From assembly GCA_928212115.1 (NCBI GenBank), contig CAKMRJ010003334.1:32389578-32453577 (forward strand): 64,000 nt of DNA, in the 5' to 3' direction. The notes under the pieces are model-generated. The model had not been told where the DNA came from and searched no databases. It saw nothing but the letters and a program-made list of their open reading frames with translations. The translations under genes and the position numbers were made by a program. Each line of letters begins with the position of its first letter. The stretch's first letter is position 1. Below, piece by piece: positions 1 through 12,180 of this stretch. This DNA is from Lactuca virosa (Eukaryota; Streptophyta; Magnoliopsida; Asterales; Asteraceae).

Positions 1-369
1 TACAAAAACACATTAGTTACTTATTTTAACACGTACAAATACGGTTTTATAACTTACTTTCAAATCATCTATCTTAAGATTTTACATACTAATAAAAACA
101 TATACTTAAAAGTAAAAAATATACCTTAAGTACCGATGTGACAAACGTTTAAAAAAGAAAAATATTGATCCTACAATGATGCATAATAAAAAATGTGAAC
201 TTGAAGATGTAACTTTATAAGTTAGAATTTAAAATGTCTGTAATGCATATGATATTTCTATCTATTTTGTCATAGTTTAGATAAAGATTTATATGACGTA
301 ATGGAACTCAAAATATATTGGATTTTATAAGGTTTAATGGATTGTCATGATATTATTTTATTTTAATGT

Positions 370-372
<3 letters not shown>

Positions 373-408
<36 letters not shown>
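373..408. repeat. (TA)n microsatellite
   Basis: An uninterrupted TA dinucleotide run of about 17-18 units in AT-rich intergenic DNA. Confidence 0.9.
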
Positions 409-413
<5 letters not shown>

Positions 414-596
414 GTATAAAAATTCAATGAAAATATTTATTTTAAACTTTAAATTGTTTATTTTTTTCGTTGAAGAGTTCAATGACCTTTAAACTTTATA
501 TTCATTGAACGTCAACATATTAATCCAATGAATGACAATAGACAATCTAGCTCATTGAACTCTTCTATTAAATCATAGATTGTAGATATTATAAGT

Positions 597-1010
597 ATTA
601 GTTATGAGATCCATGTATTACATAAATTAATTTTAAAAAAATAAATAAATATAAATGTCAAAATATTTGAGAACTTTGAATTTATAAGAAAATAAGAAAA
701 ATAATGAATTATTATAATGGAAATATTTTTATCTTTTAAATTTAAACAAATAATTTAAATAAATAAAAAAAATTAATGAGCTTTAATGTTGGAAATTTTG
801 AAATTAAAAGGTAACTTCATTAATTAAAATTGATATCCATTTATTACTACATTTATTACAATTATTACATTAAAATATTATGTGAAATATAATAAAATAG
901 AGAAACTCATAAAATGACATATGAAAAAAAAATTAATTCAAAATAACCACATAATGACATTTGGCTTGAATAAGAGTGTGACAAGTGGGAAAAAAACATT
1001 CATTTATTAG
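597..1010 (+). repeat. Dispersed AT-rich repeat, copy 1
   Basis: About 415 bp that aligns collinearly, at an estimated 75-80 percent by eye, with 36946-37365 inside an intron of the Fe-superoxide dismutase gene. Shared blocks include GAGATCCATGTATTACA/AAGATCCATGTATTACA at the left, TTTATTACAATTATTACATT in the middle and GAATAAGAGTGTGACA near the right end. No coding capacity or clear terminal inverted repeat was seen, so the class (old non-autonomous DNA element or LTR piece) is open. Confidence 0.65.
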
Positions 1011-2095
1011 ACAGGATTTAACTTATTATTCAATAACCATAAAACTGATAAAACTTATAAATGAATGTTTATAGATGTTTAAATTGAATTGGTTTATTGT
1101 CATAAAAAACCTACAAACTCATGATTTCGGTTTTAAATGGTCACTGAACTATTTTATGTGCATTTTAATACATCGAGGTCTTAAATTCTATGTCAAAAAA
1201 CTTTTTTTGTCGACAGTGAAGGGGTCATCCGGTAAATTGAGCTGATTTGGACTTTGACTGTGAGAAGGAAAGTTTATCATAATGTGGAAATTGCCATGTA
1301 TTACCTTATTTTCCAAAAAATGATGAAATCTCAACTCTATCCCTTTATCGTCATTGTCGTTATCATAGTTGCTATCATCATTGCTAAAGCTCGTCCCCTT
1401 CCTCCTTCCTTTGTTAACGGTCTTTCCTTTGACCAAAAACACAAAAGCGTCTAAGGATGTCTAACAACCACGCCGATCATTCCGGGGGGGACTGCGAGGT
1501 AGGTAATTTATCTAATGTAGATGCCTCCTAAAGAGTAACGGAGGTGTGGGAAGTAGGCACAAGCTAAGATTCTACTCATGAGTGTAACAGTATAAGCATG
1601 CCTGACTGTGAGATCGACTGGTCGATTGTTGTGGGTCGCGCCTCAGCACATGCATTGAATGAGTGAAAATCTTCCCTCCCCCTTCCTAATTACCATGATG
1701 AAGACTAATTTCACCATAAAAAATTACTCGGAGCCTAAAGTAAGTATACAAGAAGCTGGTAGAGCATTCGCCATTGGACCATATCGATATATCCTCCTTT
1801 ACTCATTACTTCCTTCTTTATCCTTCAGGCACCAAAAGGAGCTCACCTCATTCAACCAGACACTACTCGATCTTACATTCGGTCTTTTGTTCACTCTACC
1901 GAATCGCATAATCAACCGGATCCACCTAAACCTAGTAAATTTCCTCTAGAGAGAATGAGGCTCTCGTTGAAAAAATCATTAGTGATTGGCCCACCCCTCC
2001 TGGCAAAGAAAGAAAGGCAGGTTCAGGTGATTGATCCAAAAAAGATTCTCCTTGAGCATCTTCCTCATTGAATCAAGTTCACACGAAGCTCGCAG

Positions 2096-3883
2096 TGTAA
2101 CATCCCAAAAATCAGAGTAAAATTTTCAATTTTTCAAAACCAATCCAAAGTCCATAACTATTTACAAAACATTGTTTCCAAGAGTAACAATCAAATAAGA
2201 GTATCCCAAAAATCCAAAATCATAAAATCAAGAGGATATGCACGGTTACGCCTTTGCTTTCCCACGATCATCTGAAGTACCTAAAACAATAAACTGAAAC
2301 TGTAAGCCAAAGCTTAGTGAGTTTCCCCAAAGTACTACACACAACATATAATATATACAATCATGCATGCTAGGTCCAATCAGTCATCAGACTGGAATAC
2401 CTTCAGGCCCACAACTATCGGGTTGTATTACTCCCGGCCCATTCAGTCATCGGACTGGAATGCCACTATACAACATATCTAATCAGTCATCAGACTGGTA
2501 TACCCTTGGGTCCACATCCATCAGACTGGATTAAACCCGATTTGTTGGCTCACACACATAGCAGTAAATCCTCAACCCTAAACCACACTGTGTTAACATA
2601 TGCAATATATAAATATGTAAAAAATCAACAGGCAACATGCAGATCTACAGATCACTACCGCATAACACATCCTATATACCATGATACAGATCTAACAGAT
2701 CACTACAACATAACAACATCCTATATACCAGGATACATATCTAACAGATCACTAGAGCATAATAACATCTTATATACCAAGATACATAACCTAGTGGGTC
2801 GACATTAGTGCCTTCAGCCCACAAGTATAATGAGGAAAACTCACCTCTCAGTATGGAAAGATAGCTGAACAGGACACTGCTCCAAATATCAGCTTTACAA
2901 GTTACATATACACCAAATAGTGACCAATCTCAACTACAATTCAAAATACCCAAAATACCCTTAGGTCAAACTTGGTCAAATCCTTGTCAAAGTCAAAAGT
3001 AAAAGAAGTCAACTGACTCAACTCAGTTGAGTACACCCAAACATACTCAGCTTGTACGCGTGACGTACTAGAGTCTTGACCAAAATACGGGTTGTTGACC
3101 ACATATGCGTAGCGTACCATAACGTATGCCCAACGTAATTGCCAACCAACTTTTCCTTCTATTAAGAGCTTAATCCCTTAATCCTTTTCGTCCAAAATCC
3201 AGATCTAGTCCTCAAATGACATCCTTAATCATAAAGTTTCCAACTTTATGATCTTGCATGGCTATTAAGTGCCCAATACCAAAACCCTAACTTAATACAA
3301 GGTCTAAACCACTAAAGAGCATGCCTGGAGGGAAACTAAGGATCAAGATTAGTTTTTTATGACTCTAAACTCTTCAAAACTTCTAAAAGGATAACTCATA
3401 TGATTTAGAGTAAACCATACTCATAAACACCAAGCTTATGGGACCAAAATGAACACAAATCCATGGCTAACAAGATCTAACCAAAACTTCATCAAGATCA
3501 GATATTTTTACCTCCAAGTGGTGTAAAATGATGATGTAATTCTGAATCCAAATTTCTTCACTCTTCTAAGATGGTCTCCTCTCTTTCTCCTTCCTTCAAG
3601 AATACCACAAAGCATACTTTGAGCTATAAAGGCAAAAACAAGGAATTAGGGTTTGCTTGGGACGAAGATGGGGATGGAGGCTGATGAATGAAAGGGTCTC
3701 AAAGAGTTAAGAATGTTTGAATATGGTCCAAACCCTAAAATTTAGGGTATGACTCCTGACCACATACACCCAACGTACTCATGTAGCCCCCATTTTTCAT
3801 TTGATTGCCATTTATGACCAATTTGCAAGCAATTCTCATACCAATGGTCAAAATGTAATATACCTGGAAATCGAGATGTTACA
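2096..3883 (-). repeat. G1 3' LTR
   Basis: 1788 bp, bounded by TGTAACATC and GATGTTACA, matching 9295-11082 along its length. It contains minisatellite-like blocks: CAGTCATCRGACTGG units at about 2378-2530 and CCTATATACCA units at about 2660-2790. Several ACGTA/CGTAC-containing motifs lie at 3040-3140 and 3765-3785. Confidence 0.93.
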
Positions 3884-3897
3884 ATTCTCCCTCATTT
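3884..3897 (-). other. G1 polypurine tract
   Basis: On the minus strand AAATGAGGGAGAAT directly precedes the 3' LTR (TGTAACATC). This is the expected position and composition of the plus-strand primer of a gypsy element. Confidence 0.75.
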
Positions 3898-3900
3898 GAA

Positions 3901-6900
3901 TCAAACTTCATCCTCGAAGTCCATTGTCGTGAATAACTCTTGGTAGTGCTCTCGCGTCTCTGCCTCGGGTTCCCAAGTCCATTCGTAACCCTTCTGATGA
4001 TGCCACTGGGCCTTGACCAAAGACACCACCTTTCTTGCGCAAGGCCTTAGTCTTCCGATCCAATATTGTCACTAGTCTCTCAACGTAATTCAAATGATCA
4101 TCAACCTGAATATCATCCAAAGGAACCACCGTTGAATCATCAGCCACATACTTCTGAAGCTGAGAAACATGGAAGATGTTGTGAATCTGACTGAGCCCTT
4201 CAGGAAAATCCAACCGATAAGCTACCCTCCTAACCCTGGAAATCACCCGAAACGGCCCAATATACTGGGGACACAGCTTTCCCCTCTTCCTGAAGCATAT
4301 TACACCCTTCTAGGGTGATACATTCAGTAGAACCATATCGCCAACCTGGAACTCCAACTCCGCTTGGCGTCTGTCAACATAACTCTTCTGCCGACTCTGA
4401 GATGTTTGTAACCTCTGCCTGATCTGCTGAATAAGCTCTATCGTCTGAAGGACTACTTCGGTCTTTCCCATAATCCTATGACCGACCTCTCCCTAGTAGA
4501 CTGGGGTACGACACTTCCTCCCATAGAGAAGCTCTAATAGTGGCGCACTGATACTGGAGTAGTAGTTGTTGTTGTATGAAAACTCAACTAGGGGAAGGTA
4601 GGAGTCCCAACTCCCACCGAAATTGATCACACATTCTCGCAACATATCCTAAAGCGTCTGAATGGTCCCCTTGCTCTAACCGTTAGTCTATGGGTGATAA
4701 GCAGTACTAAAGTGAAACCTCGTACCCATTTCCTCATGGAACCTCTTCCAAAACCGCGAAGTTAACCGAACGTCCCGGTATGATATATAGAAACCGGGAC
4801 ACCATGTCATGTGACGATCTCGCTCACATACACATCGGCCAAGTTCTCGGCCGAGGAACTCTCCCGAATAGCTAAGAAGTGAGCACTCTAAGTCAGACGG
4901 TCCACTATCACCCAAATCGCATCAAACCCCTTAGTCGTTCGATGTAGCTTGGTGATAAAATCATGGTGATCTGCTCCCATTTCCACATGGGAACCTCCAT
5001 AGGATGAAGTTTACCATGTGGCCTCTGGTGCTCGGCCTTGACCATCCGATAGGTCAATCACCTCTCAACATACCAAGCTATTTCTCTCTTCATGCACAGC
5101 TACCAGTAACTTAGTCGCAAATCCCGATACATCTTGGTAGCTCCAGGGTGTATCAAAAATCTGGACTTGTGTGCCTCCTCCAACACAATCTGTCTGATCC
5201 CACCAAAATCCAAAACCCAAAACCAAACACACCGGGTCAGCAACCTACGACTATCGGTGGAAAACCTATCAATCTCGCCCCTGATCCTCTCTTGTTTCCA
5301 ATGCTCCTTCTTGACCCCATCTGCCTGCGCCTCCTTAATCAAATCGAGAAGTGGAGAATCAATTGAAATCCTCATACATAAACTTCCAACTGAGGAACTA
5401 GCTGACTTGCGGCTCAAAGCATCAACAACCACATTCGCTTTTACCGGGTGGTAAAGGATCTCGCAGTCATAATTCTTGACCACGTCAAGCCACCTACGCC
5501 ATCTCATGTTCAGATTCGGCTGAATCATGAGATATCTCAAACTCTTGTGACCCATGTAGATAGTACACCAGACCCCATAAAAATAATGCCACCAAATCTT
5601 GAGAGAAAACACCATTGCTCTCAACTCCCAATCATGTGTCGGATACCGAACCTCATGCAAATTCAGCTGCCTAGAAGCATACAGAACAACCTTCCCTCGC
5701 TGCATAAGAATTGCCCCCAACACAGGTGATGGAAGCATCACAATACACAAAAAAATCATCCATACCCTCAGGGAGAGTCAACACTAGGGCCTCACATAAA
5801 TTCTGTCTCAACTTCTCGAATACAACCTACTGCTCAGGTTCCCAACGAAAATCCATACCCTTTCTCATCAAGCGAGTGAGGGGTACAACAATCTTGGAGA
5901 AATCCTGAATGAATCTCCGATAATACCCAACTAATCCCAAAAAAACTCCTGATCTGTAAGGGATACTTGGGAACCTCCCACTACATAACCACATCAATCT
6001 TGGCCAGGTCGAAAAAAATCATGTTCTAGTTAACAAGGTGTCCCAAGAACTGGACCTCCCGTAACCAAAACTCACACTTCAAGAACTTGGCATATAGCCG
6101 TTCCAACCTTAAAACTCCCAGAAGCTCTCGGAGGTGCTCCTCATGCTACTCCCTTGTCTTGGAATAGACCAGGATATCATCAATGAAAACAATGACTGAA
6201 TGATCAAGCATCGGCTTGCATACTCGATTCATCAAATCCATGAATGTTTTCGGCGCATTGGTGAGCCCAAACGGCATCACCATAAACTCGTAATGACCAT
6301 AACGAGTCTGAAACGTGGTCTTCTCCACGTCCTCTTCTCTAACCCTCATCTGATGATACCCCGACCTCAAATCGATATTGGAGAACCAAGATGCGCCCTG
6401 CAACTGATCGAAGGAGATCATCAATCCGTGGAAGTGGATAACGGTTTTTCATCGTCAACTTGTTCAACTCCCGATGATCAATAAACATCCGGTGGGAACC
6501 ATCCTTTTTCTTAACAAACAAAATCGGTGCTCCCCACGGTGAACTGCTCGGTCTAATAAACTACTTGACCAACAGCTCCTGAAGTTGAGAGGACAACTCC
6601 TGTATCTCCGGTGGTGCCAAACGATACGACGCCTTAGCAATCGGGGCCGCACCGGGGACCAAATCGATCCTGAACTCAACCTGCCTCTCAGGAGTCACAA
6701 CGGGTAATTCCTCTGGAAACACATCTGAGAACTCCCTAACTATATGCACATCTAAAACTGAAATATCATTCCCGACCCGAGTATCAACCACATACGGGAG
6801 ATAACCCATACACCCATGCTACAAATACTCTCGTGCCCTGGCTACAAAAAAAAGGCTAATCCAACCCTGGTACCTCCTCTATAAATAACCAACTCTCCCC

Positions 6901-7260
6901 ACTTGGGGTTCGAACTACCACTCGATGCATCTCGCAGTCAATCATCGCACCAAACCTGCTCAACCAATCCATCCATACTATCACACATACATCCCCCATG
7001 GGAATAGGGATCAGATTAATCGGGTAAGCACCCCGAAAATATCCAAGAAACAACCCCAATAAATGCTTGATGCAGAAACCCTGTGTTCGTTAGCAATAGA
7101 AACCCGCAATGGACACTCCAAATTTCCCAGAGTCATATCGAAACTCCTACTGAAAGACTGAAGCACAAAAGACCGACTCACACCTGAGTCAAAAAACACT
7201 AGAGCATGTAAGGAGTTCACTAAGAAGGTACCTAGTAGAATCATAAACATAAGCATACCA
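3901..7260 (-). pseudogene. G1 pol remnant: protease, RT, RNase H, integrase, chromodomain
   Basis: Pieces of one gypsy polyprotein are spread over all three minus frames. Protease is at about 7260-6856 (FFDSGVSRSFV, an altered form of the DSGAxxSF active site). Reverse transcriptase follows at 6809-6146 with FVKKKDGSHRMFIDHRELN, SGYHQMRV, MPFGLTNAP and the catalytic FIDDILVYS. RNase H lies at 5759-5400 (YASRQLN, WRRWLDVVKNYDCEI, DALSRKS). The integrase zinc-binding region follows (HPGATKMYRDLR), then broken integrase core to about 4450. The C-terminus (4246-3901) holds FHVSQLQKYV and a chromodomain-like WTWEPEAEM segment visible in a shifted frame, ending at TGA 3901-3903. The chromodomain places it among chromoviruses; the layout fits the Tekay/Del lineage. 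Many stops and indels make it non-functional. Confidence 0.88.
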
Positions 7261-7518
7261 TAAAATAACTAGCATAATAATAAATGAAAACATACTAGTA
7301 ACGACGTCTAGTGCCACCCTGTCCTCATTCACTGTGAGATGGAAAGCATGAAACCGAGCCCTTGGAGGCTACGCCCTACCCTCGCGTTCATCCGTGATCC
7401 TCAAAGTAGCCGGTGTTGGATCCTGCGCCGATATCGCAGCGAGCAAGGGAAAATTGGCCTTCACATGGCCAACCGACTCATAGTGGTAACAAATCCTAGT
7501 GCTCACTGGCGGGGCCTG

Positions 7519-8465
7519 CTAAAAACAGTCCCTTGTAATGTGGCCCTTTCTACCATATTTGTGGCATCCAGAAGAAGATCGGCAAACACCCTCATGAACC
7601 TTGCTGTACTTGCCACAAGTGCGACCCCTCTGTCCCGGATAGCAAATTAGAGGGCTTGAACCTCTTCGTTGCATGCTATGTAGAATGGAAGCATGTTGCA
7701 ACTCCCTCGTTTGGATCTCCATCTCGGTCTCCTCTTCGCCTCCTCGCGGCATCCTGAAGCTCGGCGAGGGTAGTATAACGTTGGGTGGACACAAACTGTC
7801 AGATGTCGGTCTTGAGCATACTGAAGTACCGCGTCATCTGAGCCTGCTCCGAAGCAACAAAAACTCAGGACATAACAAATCCCTCTCCGTAAACATCTTG
7901 GTGATCTCTGTCGTCATCTCAGTCGTCTGTCTCATATCCAGGTACTCCTGAGCCAATCTCTCCCTATCCACCAAGGGAACATATATTATGCGAAACATCT
8001 CCAATAACTGCTCCCAGGTAATAATAGCCCTCTACTCAGGAGTGTACGAACTGGTCACCAACCTCCACCAATCCTTCGCCCCTAACCGGAGAAGGTTCAT
8101 GGCGCACTTGAACTTCTGGTCATCTGGGAAAGAACATATGAAGAAACAACCCTCCACATCAGACAACCACCTCATCACCACAATAGGGTCCTTGACCCCA
8201 TCAAACTACGGGGGCTTCATGTTGTCGAAGTCCCGATACTGAAATGATCTCTCCCCTCGAATCCTCGCAGCAGCAACAGCAGCAGCCTCAGTGAGTGCAA
8301 CATATCGATCATCAACTAGCTCAATCATAGTGGTCTTGATGGACCCAAACAACTTCGGACAACAACAACTATCTCAATAGCGATCAAATCACGAATATCA
8401 TCATTTATCAACCCCAACCTATCCTGGCCACCAACTCCCGAACTAGAACCTTTCGAAATCACCAT
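7519..8465 (-). pseudogene. G1 gag remnant with zinc knuckle
   Basis: A start ATG at 8465-8463 opens a gag-like frame (MVISKGSSSGVGG...) that is soon broken. Downstream, a zinc-knuckle signature of the CX2CX4HX4C type survives in part (CHKYGRKGHITRDC, about 7520-7565). Gag forms the virus-like particle of the element. Frameshifts separate the N-terminal, capsid and nucleocapsid parts, so no intact protein can be made. Confidence 0.75.
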
Positions 8466-9274
8466 ACTGAAAATAAACTAAGATATATGTCATAAAGACC
8501 ACAATTCATACTGCTATAACCATCATGATAAGACTGACGCTCGGGGTTTGTGACTTCCTTGCTACGCGTACGGGTCCTGTTCTTTCAGTAGTACGAGCCC
8601 ATACTACCTTCCACACCTACTCGTATTTGTCTCAATTGATCATCACTAGCTACCCAAAAGCAAACCCATAATTAGGGTACGCATATATCCAATCCTCACT
8701 CTCTCGAGAGTGGCTAATCCTTACTCAACTGGCCTGCTACACCCACATACTCACTCATGAAACTTCCACCCAACCCTGTAACCACTCGTGCATGCTAATC
8801 ATACATAACACTGGATCCCATAGACAGCCGAATACTTGATTCTACCCCTAAGACAACAACCAAACAAGGAATAGGAAACAAGGCTAAATCAAACTTTCTC
8901 AGACTATAGAATCTTAGTTATGTACAACTATGATGCACACACACTAAGCAACCACAATAATGATGTCAATTTCATATAACATACAAGAAGTCCTCCTAGG
9001 CTATCAAACATCATACATCAGACAATTCTATCATGCAATTTCTGAAGATCTCTAGCCTACCACTAGCATGCAATTCTATCATAATCATCAACAACAAATA
9101 ACAGTGTGGGTAAGTTGGGGTAAGTTGGGGTATACTTTCTTGCTCCGACTAATCGTACACATCTCTTCCTTCCTTGGTTACTTTTAAATACAGTTTTAAA
9201 AACCATTTTGAAAACATTTACACATCCTTAGTTTGAGTCTGGACTCACACGAATGTTCATCCAATTCTCTCAAA

Positions 9275-9294
9275 CCAGGGCTCTGTGACCAACA
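9275..9294 (-). other. G1 primer-binding site (tRNA-Met type, degenerate)
   Basis: Immediately inside the 5' LTR the minus strand reads TTGGTCACAGAGCCCTGG, a degenerate form of the plant retroelement site TGGTATCAGAGCC complementary to initiator tRNA-Met. The intact equivalent is seen in G4 next to 29833. Confidence 0.75.
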
Positions 9295-11082
9295 TGTAAC
9301 ATCCTAAAAATCAGAGTAAAATTTTCAATTTTTCAAAACCAATCCAAAGACCATAATTATTTACAAAGCTATGTTTCCAAGAGTAATAATCAAATCAGAG
9401 TATCCCAAAAATCCAAAATCATAAAATCAAGAGGATGTGCAGGATCACGCCTTTGTTTTCCCATGATTGTCTGAAGTACATGAAACAATAAACTGAAAAT
9501 GTAAGCCAAAGCTTAGTGAGTTCCCCCAAAGTACCACACATAACATGTAACATATACAATCATGCATGCTAGGTCCAAATCAGTCATCGGACTGGAATAC
9601 CTTCGGGCCTACAACCATCAGGTGTTGGATTACCCCCGACCAATTTAGTCATCAGACTGGAATGCCACTATAACAGGTCCAATCAGTCATCGAACTTGTA
9701 TACCCTCGGGTCCACATCTATAAGACTGGATTATCCCAGGTCTATTGGCTCACACATATAACAATAAAGCCTCAACTCCAAACCATACTATGTTGATATA
9801 TGCAACAAATAAACATGTAAACAATCAACATGCGATAGGCAGATCAACAGATCATTACCGCATAACACATCCTATATACCAGGATACAGATCTAACATAT
9901 CACTACAACATAACAACATCCTATATACCAGGATATAGATCTAACATATCACTAAAACATAATAACATCCTATATACCAGAGTACATAATCTAGTGGGCC
10001 GCAATTGGTGCTTTCGACCCATAAGCACAATGAGGAAAACTTACCTCTCGGTCCGAAAATATAGCTGAACAATACACTGCTCCGAATATCAGCTCTACAA
10101 GTCACCTATACATCAAATAGTGACCAATCTCAACTACAACTCAAAATACCCAAAATACCCTTAGGTTAAACTTGGTCAAATCCTGGTCAAAGTCAAAAGT
10201 AAAAAAGTCAACCGAGTCAAATCAGCTGAGTACACCCAACGTACTTAGCTTGTACGCACGGCGTACCAGAGTCTTGACCAAAATATAGGCTGTTGACCAT
10301 GTACGTGCATCGTACAATAACATATGCCCAACGTACTTGCCAACCAACCGTTCCTTCTATTAAGAGCTTAATCCCTTAAGCCATTTCGTCCAAAATCCAG
10401 ATCTAGTCCTCAAATGACGTCCTTAATCATAAAGTTTCCAACTTTATGATCTTGCATGGCTATTAAGTGCCCAATACCAAAACCCTAACTTAATACAATG
10501 TCCAAACCACTAAAGAGCATGCATGGAGGGAAACTAAGGATCAAGATTACATTTTTATGACTCTAAACTCTTCAAAATGTCTGAAAGGATAGCTCATACG
10601 ATTTAGAGTAAACTGTGCTCATAAACACCAAACTTATGGGACCAAAATGAACACAAATCCATGGCTAACAAGATCTAAGTAAAACTTCATCAAGATCAAA
10701 GATTTTTACCTCTAAGTGGTGTAAAATGATGATGTGCGTCTGGATCCAAAGTGCTTCAGTCTTCTAAGATGGTCTCCTCTCTTTATCCTTCCTTCAAGAA
10801 TACCACAAAACAAACTTTCAAGCTAAAAAGGCACAAACAAGGAATTAGGGTTTGCTTGGGACGAAGATGGGGATGGAGGCTGATGAATGAAAGGGTATCA
10901 AAGAGTTAAGGATGTTTAAATAGGGTCCAAACCCTAAAATTTAGGGTTTGACCTTTGACCACTTACGCCCATCGTACTCATGCAACCCCCACTTTTCATT
11001 TAAATGTCATTTGTGACCAATTTGCAAGCAATTCTCATACCAAGGGTCAAAATGTAAAATACCTGGAAATCGAGATGTTACA
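9295..11082 (-). repeat. G1 5' LTR
   Basis: 1788 bp, the same length as the 3' LTR. On the minus strand it precedes the primer-binding site, so it is the 5' LTR. The same internal minisatellite blocks (CAGTCATCGGACTGG and CCTATATACCAGG) recur at 9580-9980. Confidence 0.93.
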
Positions 11083-11319
11083 TGCATAACCCAAAATAAG
11101 GGTTGGCAAATATCAAGGTCTTCATGCTGACGTATCATAACTCTCGTTACATCCTAACATCTCTTATCTTCCTTGTGATTTCTTGACAAATCCATCTGGT
11201 GTGTTCTTCTGAGTCTTGACCATTAAACGACGATCAAAACATCAGGACAGTCTGAGCAATAAACTAACGGGTGGTTGCTAGTAGTGATGGTGATTATACG
11301 TCTCAACTTATGAATCATA
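11083..11319. other. Unassigned DNA between G1 and C1, ending in C1 target-site duplication
   Basis: About 235 bp with no recognisable gene. It ends with TCATA (11315-11319), the left copy of the C1 target-site duplication; the right copy is at 19274-19278. Before C1 inserted, this stretch was continuous with 19279 onward. Confidence 0.7.
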
Positions 11320-12166
11320 TGTTGGATTAGGTGTCTAAGCCCATAACTATAATTAGTATGTACTTGAATTGATAGCAGCACAGTCCTTTTGGGTTGCCCT
11401 CAAACCTAGCAACTGGACAAGGAAATTATGAAAGGAGAGATATTAATTTATAAGATTAATAAATTAATATAAATGATTTATTAATATGTTAAAAGATTAA
11501 TATATTAATTAGAAATCATTATGTTTAATTAATAGTTAGCCAGAAATTAATCAGTATTAATTTTGGGGTTAAAAGTATTAATTATAAAGTGCAAGGACTA
11601 GTTTGCAATTATCTAATAGTTGAGTGGAAGGCTCCAGAACCTCCTTGGAAGGAGGTGGACGAAATCTATAGGGGAAACCCTAAGGATTTCGTCCAAGGGG
11701 CTTTGGATAAGGCCTTTGGGTTAGCTTAGGCCCTAAGCAAAGGAGTATTAGGGTTTTCCCTAAACCCTAGATCCCTCAGCTATATAAGGAGCCTCCCAGC
11801 TCCTAAATTCGGCCACTCCTACCTTGGAAGAAACCCTAGGCCGATTTTTGCATACCCTACCCTCTCTCCTTCAAGTTTCCTTCTTGCTAGTTCTTGGGTG
11901 TGATTCCATTAGAGGCATTACATTTGTGGTGCTAGGCTTCCAAGAAGATCAAGTTCAAGAGGATTAACAATTGTTTGCTATAACAATTGAAAGGTATGTA
12001 ATTCTAAAACCCTAGTTTGTTAATTTCGAAATTAGCCTCTCTCCTCTAGGGTTCTTGTTTGCAATTCAAAGTTATATGTTCAATAGTTAAAACATAGATC
12101 CAAAGTAGGTTGCATGTGAACTTAGGAATTGTTTTCTAGTTTATTTGTTTTACCTAAAACCCATCA
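11320..12166 (+). repeat. C1 5' LTR with TATA box
   Basis: 847 bp from TGTTGG to CCATCA. A TATA box (TATATAAGG) at 11781-11789 is the likely promoter for genomic RNA. Near the 3' end, AAG followed by GTATGT at 11991-11999 matches a plant 5' splice site (see findings). Confidence 0.95.
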
Positions 12167-12167
12167 G

Positions 12168-12180
12168 TGGTATCAGAGCC
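12168..12180 (+). other. C1 primer-binding site (initiator tRNA-Met)
   Basis: TGGTATCAGAGCC starts two bases after the 5' LTR and is the standard plant site complementary to the 3' end of initiator tRNA-Met, where minus-strand DNA synthesis begins. Confidence 0.95.

Larger units (their letters stand above)
1..2095. other. AT-rich intergenic region without a recognisable gene
   Basis: No ORF here resembles a known protein and no splice-bounded coding exons were seen. The left 1 kb is very AT-rich and holds a TA microsatellite (about 373-408) and one copy of a dispersed repeat (597-1010). From about 1456 to 2095 the base composition is more balanced, which may mark an old transposon remnant, but no diagnostic motif was found. 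Confidence 0.6.
2096..11082 (-). mobile_element. G1: Ty3/gypsy chromovirus (Tekay/Del-like), decayed
   Basis: A full-length but degenerate LTR retrotransposon read on the minus strand. Two direct LTRs of 1788 bp each (2096-3883 and 9295-11082) begin TGTAACATC and end GATGTTACA. Inside, in minus-strand order, lie a degenerate tRNA-Met type primer site, gag with a zinc knuckle, protease, reverse transcriptase, RNase H, integrase and a C-terminal chromodomain. All reading frames are broken by stops and frameshifts. The 5-bp flanks (CGCAG and TGCAT) do not match well, so no clean target-site duplication remains. LTR divergence is roughly 6 percent in the stretch sampled by eye, making it clearly older than C1, G2 and G3. 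Confidence 0.93.

Noticed and set aside
1188..1949. Small ORFs in the left flank (1188-1454, 1659-1949)
   Set aside because: Overlapping on both strands, no domain and no splice or codon evidence; treated as chance ORFs.
2506..2808. ORFs at 2506-2808 and 9745-10068 with similar proteins
   Set aside because: Similarity exists because both lie in the two LTRs of G1, across minisatellites; not a gene family.
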